A DNA stretch of 64,000 bases, taken from Hymenopus coronatus (taxonomy: Eukaryota > Arthropoda > Insecta > Mantodea > Hymenopodidae). The stretch spans positions 16,236,501 through 16,300,500 of the forward strand of contig CM060887.1 of the NCBI GenBank assembly GCA_030762935.1. The letters run 5' to 3'. Under the pieces are notes generated by a model. That model made no database searches. It was not told the DNA's origin and saw only the letters and a program-made list of their open reading frames with translations. Shown piece by piece: positions 35,601-47,902 of the stretch. The position numbers and the translations under genes are program-made. Each line of letters opens with the position of its first letter. Position 1 is the first letter of the stretch.

Positions 35601-38600
35601 GTATTGCATTCCACCCAAAAATTTGATACATGTTTTGAAGACCCCTGAATAAAAAAAAAATTAGAAAAAGGTGTGCAAGTGAGCCTGATTTGTATGTGTG
35701 TGTCCCCCCAAAGATGTGACACAGATTTTCGGGAAAATTCCCTCATCCCTAAGAACCCTTTATATTACCCTTTACCCATGGAAGATTTTTTGAAATGTTA
35801 AATTTTCTAAAAAAAAAAAAAAAAAAAAGCTCTAAAGATTTTGATTAAAATACCATATATTAAACATCTGCACAAGACAAACTTAATTTATAGGTGTTTC
35901 TTCAAAAGTCACTAAACCACTATAAATATTATAATTTTGAGTTAGAATTTAAAACATAAGTCACATACTGGGCAAGCATTGGAGATTGATTTTTATTATT
36001 TTTTTACTTTATTTTTTTATTTATTATTTATCATTTATTTATGTATTTTCTTTAGTTCATTACCATTACAATTTTGTTGAATAAAACAGTAGTTTTGTTC
36101 ATACTGTTAAAAGAATTTGTAAGTTACAAATCATGATTTTATCACTGAATGATAGACTACAGCTGATTCAATGTTTTGAAAGTAAGAGAAGTTTTTCTTA
36201 AGGTCTGAGAAAACTAAGAAAATGTCAACAATTTTAGAATAGGCCAACCCATGTTTCATTCATAATTATGGAGATTTAATCAGGGAGTTTTAGGAAACTG
36301 GTGCTGTTGCTGACAAGAAATCTGAAAGGCCAAATGATGTCACTGTTGCTAAGTTGCTTCATATCTGCACCCCTGCAAAACAATTCATTATCCTTATCTT
36401 TGCAAAGTGGCTGCTGCAATCTCCAAAGCTCAATCCAATCAACTTTTGTTTGTGTGATTACCTTAAAGAATTTGTTTCCTGAAACATTCAATAATCTGAT
36501 AGCAATTGTTGAAAAATGCTTTCTCGCAATAAATTAGTAATATTCCAAGACATCTGCAAAATACTGTGCAGGGTGTCACAGAAGGAATGGGGCATCTTGA
36601 ACAAGAGAACAGAGGACATCTTCTCAATGTTTTATAAAACCCCATGTTTTCCAATATGTGACGTCTTTTGTTTTTGTCCTATCTCAAATATTATCACAGC
36701 TCAACAAGAAATCGTGCTGAAGGAATTGTTGAGAGTTAAAATATACCAAAACATCATGGATAGGGCAGACTTCCTCAATATGTCAAGGAAGACTGTAGTG
36801 GTCCTGTTTAGGATGGAAACCGGCCACGATTGCTTTGTTGAACATTTGTACCAGATGAACTGCCTGCCTTCTGCTAAGTGAGGATTATGTGATGATGATA
36901 GTGTAATGAATAGAAGCCATCTTGTAGCCTGTAAAGGCTTAACAAACAGTGATACGGCAGTATTGTATTGGGAAGCTAGGGGGAAAATGATGAACAACGG
37001 TTAATTCCCAATGCTATTGGAATACTGTATTATTATATTTATTATGGTTTAAAGTTTGAAATGACTTTTGAAATATATCTTGAATTTTCTAGGAATAGTC
37101 TCTGAAGCCCTCTTCATTTTTTGACTTTTACATAACTGCGAATATTAGAAAAAGTTTTATTGAACAAAAAACTTAGGTTTCATTAAAACACACAGTTTGG
37201 GTTAAGAATAGATATGATGCAATTACAATTATAACTATATTAACAGGTTGGTGATATATTGGTAATAAAAATTTAATAATTGTTAAAATGAATTATAAAT
37301 TTTTGTTTATCTTACATTTTTTGATGTGGAGATAATCGTTTGTGAAATATTCCCTGTTTTTGTTTTAAACTTCCCAATACTTAGATGATTCTCAAACGAG
37401 AAGTTTGTCATTCTCTCTCTCTCTCTCTCTCTCTTTGTACTCCTGGCCGTTTGAAGAGAGCTGAATTTCAAATTCATCACATAACAACCAGCTCTAGTAA
37501 ATTCCTTTATTTCCTTGAACCTGTAAGGTAATACATAATAAAACCATTTTTGCTAAATAATGTTTATCTTGATTAGCATGAAGAATAGAGTTAGAAGAAT
37601 AAGCTTGTAAGAATGGCCTGTTACTGAATAGGTAGAGAATGAATATTACAAATCAGATTTTTTTTTCTGTGCATAGTTTTAAGATCAGTCACAAACACCA
37701 AGTCTTCTATATCTTGCATTTTATTCAAATGTATTCCACCTTAGTACATGTGTATGTTAGCATAATCCAGAACGTGTGTATGCTACATACATTACTTCAG
37801 TTTCTATCTCAACTTTATGGAGTTGTGTTTTGCCGTATTTGAATTGTATTTATTGTTTTTCTCTTATTTAATTTTATCACTTTTACTTTATTCTTTAATG
37901 ATGCAGAGATAGCACAATGTTTTTGTTTATGTCTTTCATGTTGAGGGTCCAAGGTTCGATTCCTGACTGAAGTAGTTAAGTCAGCCCTACTAATTCTCCA
38001 CCTTTGACTATTTCTTGTGGTGTATCTCCAAGGCCCAATGTGGTTCAGAGTCCACAGTAAAAGCTGTAACTGTAATGAAAGGCCACATTTTTACATAATA
38101 TCCTTTATTACAAAATGCATGATTTTTCTCTCATACTCTGGAAGCCATAGGCAATACTAAAAGAAAAATACACATTTGCAATCATAACTACATTCTTTCA
38201 TCCTTAATGTGGTCTTCTATTATATTCAATCTAATTTACCTTAATGACCTATATTTGCAGTTTTCCCAGAACTACAATATATATATATGTATATCCCAAA
38301 ACAAAATATATTTCAATACTGCATATTTCTGTTTTAAGTAATTTCAAACTGTTTCCATTTCACATTGAGCAGTTTTCCTGTTATGCAGTTAAGATTACTT
38401 ATGAAGTGTATGGTTTCCTGTAGACCCAAAACTTTTTAGACAGGGTTTTAGCATATTGCGATTTGGAATGTTTTCACCATAGATGCAGTTGGAAGGTAAT
38501 TGAGATATCATTGATATGAAAAAACTTTATAGAAAATTGCAATATTTATTGATTATATTGGTATCACCAAGCTGCAACATACAACATGTAACACCTCTGT

Positions 38601-41600
38601 TCTTGGTTATGAAAATAATCAGATTGCAGAAGCCTGTAATACAAAATCCTAGGTCCTATGATTGATCATGACGTGAATTGGAAGCACCATATTGTTTATG
38701 TCTTATCCAAACTGAGCTCTCTATGATTTGAAATCCAATCTTTAATTCAGCTTATAAATAAGAGCATACTAAAAACCGCTTATTATGCATATTTTCATTC
38801 ATTGATGACCTATGGAAAATAATATTTTGGGGAAATTCAGTAAATGCTAAAGAAGTATTCATTATGCAAAAAAAAAGGTAATAATAATGGCAGGGGAAAG
38901 ACGATCAACTCACTGCAAACCACTTTTCAAACTGTTTGGAATTTTACCATTAGCCTGAGAATATATTCTAGCCATATTGTCGTAATAAATAACCCAGAAA
39001 AGTTTACAAAAAATACAGAAATTCATAGCAAAGAGACCAGACATAGGCAGGACTTACATAGACCAACAAATAATTTTGTTATTCCAAAAAGGGTTTACTA
39101 CAAAGGAATAGGTTTGTTTAATTCACTTCCCTCTTCTATAAAAAAATTGCAAATGAGCAAAAACAAGTTTAGATCAAAATTAAACCTTCTATACAGGGAG
39201 GATTTCATTCAATCAAAAAACACTGGTAATAATGTAACATTGTAAATATAATAAACATGAATATTCTAAAAATGCAAGTGTACGGGTAGGCTTTGGAAAC
39301 AGACATGTAATTGAAAATTATGCAAAACTGACACCTCTGAAAATTCATTGTCCGAGTTGTTATTTGTAAATAAATGTATTAATAAATATGAATAAATGTA
39401 ATTGTTGACTTGATCTACATCCATAGTTTGGGCTTTGAGTCTAATCTCATAATAGGATCTACAGATTGCAATGTAATGTATGTATGCATATATGTATGTT
39501 ATCCTTATCTTTTTTACAAAGATCTATACTTGGTGAAATAACTTTCATTGTCACCATTTAGCAGGGTAACAAGCGGTTAAAATTGTTAATGGGTCAAGAA
39601 GCAAGCTGCTGAATTTAACCAGGTCATACATCTATTCAAGGTGAGCTATCAGAGCATGCTACTACACAGACTGTGACACAAATGGCACTTGGCTCTCAGC
39701 CTGTCTTGGCATTTCCATTTGGAGGATATACATCTTCAGTAAAACACATTTGTCACAGAAGAGGTTGTTGCTGAGGCTCTTCAAAGCATGGAAATGCAAC
39801 AAAAAAATTGGCTCCATATATTTACAGCATTTCTTTATGAAATTAAGAAGGATAGTTTTCCTTTTGCTGTAAAAAGCATGCTTTACTTGCAGTGTTTTAC
39901 TTGTGGATGATGTTAATGTATATGTCATCTTTGCTCATTAGTACTTCTGTCAACTTTCAACATCCAAATTTTATATTAAAAAAGGAGAGACAAAATTTTG
40001 CATTTTACTAGTTTGATCTTCCACATTTCAGTGGTCTGCTAAACTTAATTGAAAAGTACTTGAAAGTAAACTTAAAATATTAACCTCATGATAAGTTTCA
40101 AATTTACCTTTTTTTTTAGTTTTTTATTTTGTAACTGGATACTAACCTGTAAATGTTTTCTTTGTTTAATTTCAGATGTTCAGACTCTAGATACAATGCA
40201 GGCTCTTTGTCTACCCCTGGGAGCTTCAATTTCACTACTTGTCATGTTCTTTTTCTTTGACTCAATGCAGATGTTGTTTGCCATCTGTACAGCAAGTAAG
40301 TTTTAAATGATGTTATGCAGAGTGTATATTGACATTTACTTTCAGAATAGGGGTATCAAAATTTGAAAGTTTGTCACATAATTGAAACTGCATAGTACAC
40401 ATTTATATCTACATATTTATGAGCAAAATTATAAGCTTTAGTTATAAAATTGAACTATACTTACCAATGTTGGTTTGCTGGAAAAATCCACTGCATGTGC
40501 TTGTGAGCTATGAAACTAGTTTATGTATATTTTCATTTTAGCAATACTTTTTACACTATAAATTTTCTCTGTACTTTCAATTTTTCTAAAACAGTTTTAA
40601 ATAAGGTTCAGAACAAAAATGTTTCTGTAGCATTGATTTTATAGTTTCTAAAGGCTAGTTTACATAACAAGATGGATTTAGCAAATATCTTTTATTTCAG
40701 TGTACATGTGTGAAGGTTAGTGACAGCACTTAGCCAGTTTCGGCTACTTCTAACTTTTGGTGAAGCAAACAGAATTCTTATAGCACTTGATTTTAAGGTT
40801 ATGTTGTGCTTATGGTTTATCACAAGTTGCCCCCCCCCCCCAACTAAAAGGCCAGTTTGGGGTGGGGGGATTTTTATAAATTTTTGTGTCACATCCTTAA
40901 GATGGAGATTTAAATACTAAGTTTGGTATTTGACAGGCTTTTCATTTTCGAGTTATGCTGTATAGAGACAAAAGCATGCACCCATATCTTTTTCTAAAAA
41001 TGTATTATTAACACTATTACTATTGTTATCATTATTATTATTATTCAGATAACCATACATATTTCCAGTAAAATCTTCATATTGAATTTTTGAGTGGAAT
41101 ACAATAACCAAATTTCCTATTTCTCAAACCAAAATGGAGGTAACCTAACACTTATCTTATCAGCTTCAAGTCGAGCAAGATGTGAGGCACCTTGATTAGC
41201 TTCTGCAGTCTCCATATCACATGAAGAAAATTCAGAGTTACCTGTTTTAATGTTTCACTGTTACTTCACACGTAAATAAACTTGTTTTACAATATTGTAT
41301 TGCCACAGTTGGTAGAGTTTGTCAATTTTTATCTTTTAATTTTTTCTCCAAAGAAGAAACATGAAAAACAAAAAAAACTTTAAAACAAAATACAACATTA
41401 CTAAGTACAATTTCTAAGTACAATTTCAACTAACAGTTTTAAAAGAAACAAGTTTTACTGTCTGTAGTACCTGCACTGCTGCTGCTGTTACAGTCTTACA
41501 TAATACACTTAGAATTTTGTTAATTTGCCATCCGAGCAATTGTAGCATCTTTTTTTATAAATTCCATGATCAGTGCCAGAGAGGATATAATAAATAATAA

Positions 41601-41648
41601 AATAACTGTTGTTTCTTTATCACTTTTTGAGGTCATGAATGTCTTAAC

Positions 41649-41686
<38 letters not shown>

Positions 41687-44600
41687 ATTATTATTATTAT
41701 TATTATAGTAGAAATTATATTATTGAGAAAGATACAGCTGGTTTTGCTAGCTTTTGGTTGGCATCACATAAAACTAAATATTTAATCTGTACTATAACAA
41801 AGATACATACAAACAAACTAAGCTTGATTTTTATATATTAAGATTTTCTCAAAACTGGCTCTTAAAGATTTTCATTAAAATACCATTTCTCCTCCTCCTT
41901 TTCTTGGCTTCTCCAGGACCCGTCTTTTTCCTTAGTTTTAGGATACTGACTTAGTCAGTTCCCCCAGTTGGAATAGAGAGTCTTAATCTGTTCTTTCATG
42001 TCTCCAGGCTAAGTTTTGCCTGGAGGATGCAGGCAATTCTTATTGTTCTGTTTTCATAAAGTCCATCATGAAAAAAAGTTTTTGAGTCCCAAAAAGTAGA
42101 TGTGGGCATATTTCTTTATTATAAGCACTTTCCACAGCATTGCTTTTCTGGGTAGCTGTTGGTGGCTGGTTTTCTACAACTTAACATATCACTGAACAAT
42201 TATTGTGTGTCTCATGACTGATTAATTTGAAAGCAAGTTTCCTTTAAGCACCTCAGCCTAAAAATAGTTCTTGTTTTATAATCTAATGATCAGTGTCTAC
42301 ATCTTTAGTTACTTACAGTATTATCTCACTAGAGTAACTTCTGTTTCTAGTAGCACTGTGGCTCCAAAAGTCTGATAGAATGAGAACGAGAACTTTGAAA
42401 TACGTGTATTTATATGGGAGCATTCACAATCGACAGAAAGCTTTCCTGAGCCCCAGGAATGTAAAAGAAGATTTAGTCAAGTTTTAATATTCTCGTTTCC
42501 TGGAAAGACATTTTAGATCCATATTCTGCATATTAGAGCACATTTTAATCACACTTTTTTAATTTTGATGTTGGTTAACCTGCATTGTTGGCTAAATTTA
42601 GAAGCAGGTAAAAACATCATTGGTTACTTAAAATATATAATATGCCAATGTTTAAAATTAATTTCCACTTTCAAATTGATATTGTTATCTATGTGCATTC
42701 CCATTCTCGCTAATGGCTATTGTGAACCAAAATGTTGTATGCTGCATTATTTCCTGTTGTCGATTCAGTGTGTCATTCTTGGGTTATTGTGAATAAGCTT
42801 TAATGCTCCAACTCAATTATTGGAGCATTGGCCTTTTTTGATAGTGTTTAACACCCGCTTTTACTACCAAGGCACCACAGGCGATGACACTGGTGATACA
42901 CGGAATGAAGATAGAGCACCGGTGGAATGCAATGGCGGGGGAAACCGGAGAAAACCCGCCTCTGCGCCACTTTGTCCACCACAAATCTCACATGCGGTCA
43001 CTTGGGATCGAACCCGGGTTGTCTAGCTGAGGTGCGAATGGTCTAACCACTCGGCCACGGTGCAGCCCACATTAGCCTTGAATTCCTCTTAGTATATAAT
43101 GTAAATAGGCCTTAATTAAAATTAAATAACTCAGAAGTTTGAGACAAGTGAAGTTTTTATCACATATATTTTTTATGTACATATAAGTGAGGTGAGTGTT
43201 ACTATTCCGACTCATTTTCAACATCACAAGGCCTTAATTAGTTCTTAACAAATAAGTGCAACTTTAAATATTAAAAACAGAAGCACTATTAATGGCATAG
43301 AATTCATCATCTTGGAGTTATGCTGAGTCACACTTATCTACACTCATCTCCACTTAATTAGTTGAAAAACATTGAAACATTTTCAAGAACATTCGTCCTC
43401 ATCTTAAGCAGTTGTTTGTAAATAAGCGTGGCTCAGCATAACTCCAAGTACAACTTTATTAAGTTGATTTTGTGGAACAAAATTGCCCCATTATCTACAG
43501 TGTCTCATGTACTGAACCTTTTATTATATAAATACAGTAGGTGTTTGTTTTCTCTTGCAGTAATAGCCACTGTTGCCCTGGCGTTCCTCTTGCTGCCAAT
43601 GTGTCAATATGTTATTCGACCATGTTCGGATGGAAATAAGTAAGTCATTTTTGTTGATGTACAGTTTAATATTTAGTAGACAATGATATAGCATTTAAAT
43701 GAATTGTTATTAAGAGATACATATAATACAGTTAGTGACATTTAAAAATAAATCAAATAATTATCATAGGGTATGATGTGAAGTGATTTATACAGTGAAA
43801 CTTTAAATTTATTACGTAACCAATCTCAGTCAAATATGGACACTATAGTTTCACTTAGTTTTTTCCCAAATGCATTTCAAAGATGTTCACCATCGTCGGC
43901 GGGCATTTCACTGGCTTCAGAAGGGGAGATTCCTTTTGTAATTTCCTCTGTGTTGCCATCCGGTTTTCTTGGAGGTAAGCTTATGGTGTTGTCTGCCGGT
44001 GGTATTTCAAAGTTCATAACTCTTTGCGTGTTTTTCCTAATGTGTATCCTATTAAACCACCTATTAAAAAACACACTACCAAACAAATCAAAAGCTGGCA
44101 TTTATCACAAATTGTGAGGATTACCCCAAAATTTGCATTGGACAGACTAAGAGAAACCTTTAAACAAGATTGAAAGAACACCTCAGGAACATGAAACTCA
44201 AGCAAACAGACAAATCTGCAGTATCACATCACTTCTGGACATCATAACACATCAAACTTATTAAACATATATGAACCACAACTGAACTAGCAATTTGGGA
44301 AAGTATACACATTAGGAAAAACGCACATAGAATTATGAATTTTGAAACATCACCAGCAGACAACACTTTAAGCTTACCTCCAAGAAAACCAGATGGTAGC
44401 ACAGAGGAAATTACAAATGGAATCTCCCCTTCTGAAGCCAGTCAAACATCCATCGACAATGAAGATGAACATCTTTGAAATGCATCCAGGAAAAAGTATG
44501 TGAAACTATAGTGTCCATATTTGACTCAAATTAGTTATGTAATTAATCAAATGATTGTTTCAAATATGACCTTTATTTATATGCTAACTCTAACATTCAA

Positions 44601-47162
44601 AAATCTTGACAGGCAGTTGATGACTGAACTTTGATAGTTCACAGTGTTATAGGTAGCTGTGATTTCAATTTGTTACACTTATAGGTTTGCTTTATAAATG
44701 TTGGTTTTAACAATTGGACACTTCCAAATCTCATAATCATGCTCATGCTATTTATAAGCCCTGCTTTTAGAAAGCCATGAAAGCCTGTATCAATCTGATT
44801 TATTAATTGAAACACAAAACCACGTGCAAAGTGCAGGCAGTGTACTAATTTTCAGTATATGGATGATTGTAAGTGACCAAAGTATACATTTACTATGAAA
44901 CCAATAGAGATGTTGTTTATTTAATGAAAGTGAATGCGGTTGTCCTATTCCATATTCTCTGAATGTTAGGTTACTCAAAATAGCCTTATGCCCCACGCTT
45001 AACCACCATAATGTTGTGCGCTTCCTTGATTAATAGTATAATAGTCCACCATTATATGCTTATGGGTTGCAGCTGGGAGAAACTGCTTGGCATCTGCAAA
45101 AATATAGCACTTGCTGAAGTCCACTACACAAGATCAAGTTGGGATGAACTTGAAATGCATAAATACGAGGGGCATACTGAAAGTCACGAGCAACCCATTG
45201 TAAAAACTTAAATTTCAACAATGTAACAAAATGAATTGCAGGATCGTAATCTACAGACTTTAAGCCACATGTTGACATATTGTGACGTCATTAGCTTCTA
45301 TCACGTGACCACAGACAGTGTTTGAAAAATGGCTGACATTGATGTTTGGTTTCGACAGCGTGCTGTCATTGAATTCCTTGTGAAAGAAGGAAAATCTGCT
45401 CCTGAAATTCATCTCAGACTTCAACGTGCATATGGAGGTGTCTGCATGGGTGCCAGAAGTGTTAGAAGATGGGTGAAACATTTCAAAGACGGAAACACGA
45501 GTCTGCAAAATGCGCCTCGTAGCAGGCGTCCTCGAACTGCCCCTACAGAACGCAACAAGGAAGGAGTTGATGAGCTCATTACAGGAGATAGGCGTTTCAC
45601 TGTGAATGAAATTGCTGTGAAACTTGGAATAGGACATAGTGCAGTGCAAGAAATGATCCACAGCTTGGGTTATCGAAAGGTCTGTGTCCGTTGGGTCCCC
45701 CGTTTATTGACTGAAGACCACAAACTTCAGAGAAGAACCATTGCACAAAACCTTGTTCAGAGATTTCATAATGAAGGTGATCAATTTTTGATGTGTATTG
45801 TGACTGGAGATGAGAGCTGGTTCCATCACTATGAGCCAGAAACGAAACGTCAGAGTATGGAATGGCACCACTTGAACTCACCATCGAAGAAGAAAGCGTA
45901 GGAAAAGTTATGGGAAGTGTCTTTTGGGATGCACAAGGTTGCATTCTGGTTGACTTTCTTGAACCTGGACAAACCATAAATTCTGCCCGCTACATCAAGA
46001 CACTTCTGAAGCTCCGTCGGGCTTTGCGTGATAAACGCCCTGGAAAGAGGATCATCCTTCAACAGGATAATGCACGTTCGCATACTGCCCGTGGCACTAT
46101 GGAGAAGATCAGGGCATTAGGGTGGGAAACTCTTCCACATCCTCCCTACAGTCCCGACTTGGCACCCTCCGACTACCATCTTTTCGGTTCTGTGAAGGAG
46201 CAGATGCGTGGCCAACGCTACGAGACGCTGGAGGATATTCGGAAAAAAGTGCGTCAGGGTCTGCGGGCAGCTGGAACGGAGTTCTATCACAAGGGCATTT
46301 TCAAACTTGTAGAATGAAGGGAAAAATGTGTGCAAAACAATGGAGACTATGTCGAAAAGTGAAAGAAGGTCTATAGATTAATATGATGTATTTGGTTTGA
46401 CTTAAAAATAAATATTAAGATTGTAAAACAGTGTTGCTCATGACTTTCAGTATGCCCCTCTTAGTAAACCTATTTACATTAAAGAGTGAGCTAGGATTAT
46501 GGTGGCAACACAAACATTCTGTCATATGAAGAAAATGTCAAAGTAAAGAAATTGTATTTTAGCCTTCCCATGTGGAATTAGTTGGAATAATATAAAGGAT
46601 GGCCTCTTTAAATAAGAAAAAGCAACCAATTTATCAGTATTATGAGGAAAGGGGTTTAAATCCCAAAACAAATTTCAGACAATTATCAAAATCACTATTT
46701 CACATTTCAGGGATTTTAATGTTGCCAAGATTTAGGTTTGCTATCATGTGATAACTGAAAGTTGTGCTTAAGCAAAACTGGATTTATAGACCTTTCTCCT
46801 GACACCAGCAAATTGTTCGTGTACGGTATAATTACCAAGCAATTACTTAGGTTCTGACTATTTTATTCCCATCCTCTTGCTCTGCAAATTTCAGTTTATT
46901 TTAATGTTTTAGGCACTGAGTAACATACTTCAATTTTATATAGCTTAAAGTGACCTAATTTGATGTTAGTATCTAATTTTACTTTCTCTACACATAATAT
47001 GTACATGGTGTGTAGAGAAGATATTGTATTGTACCCAAAAATTCAATATCAAGATTTCACCAGAAATACATGTTTGCAGACCCCCTAAATCCAACAAAAA
47101 ATTTAGGAAAAGGTCTGTATGTCTGTCAGAAACGAAAAATCTGTTAAATACACATACATATA

Positions 47163-47208
<46 letters not shown>

Positions 47209-47217
47209 GTCTGTCTG

Positions 47218-47252
<35 letters not shown>

Positions 47253-47850
47253 ATATGTATTCAGGGAACCTCAGAATATATATTTACAGTGAAATCTCGG
47301 CATCAAATTTTCAAGTGGAATACAGTACCTTCTCTAGCTACTATGTACATATGTGCTAGATAAAGTAAAAGTTATTTTGAGGAACAAAATAGTGACTTTT
47401 ATTTATACGCCACTTAAAATGTGCACACCATAAATAGAAGCCCAAAAATACTCAAAATTATCACAAGGCAGAGAGAATTAAAAGTTTGGAAAAACATATA
47501 TTCAGAAAAATAAGAACTGCCTTTTCAATTATGAAATCCCGTCAGGCAACCTTCTGATATAGAGGTTCATCAAACAACACAAGAAAGAATCAAGTTGTAC
47601 TCCTTTCATTCTCATTTATTTGAAATACTATGATTTTGTTGTTCTTTTTACTATTAGCGTATGTTGCAACACTACAGACACATTTAAAAGAGAGGTTACA
47701 AATTATTCAGAGTTCATATGCATAAGTTTAAACACTTCTTTCAGTAAAACATGTTTAAGGGTTTAATTTACTTACAAACCTGTCTCATATTTTCACACCC
47801 ATGAGAGAGAAGAAAACAAATTCTATAGTGGCGGTGGCAGCGGTTTATTA

Positions 47851-47902
<52 letters not shown>

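Noticed and set aside
36701..36997. 98-codon - strand open frame
   Set aside because: Antisense to the LINE fragment whose 'TGHDCF' motif is on the + strand.
42990..43068. Possible tRNA gene (A- and B-boxes present)
   Set aside because: The boxes belong to the head of a SINE, the cloverleaf is degenerate and an unrelated body follows; the same is true of the heads at 2463, 9099, 13222 and 23047.
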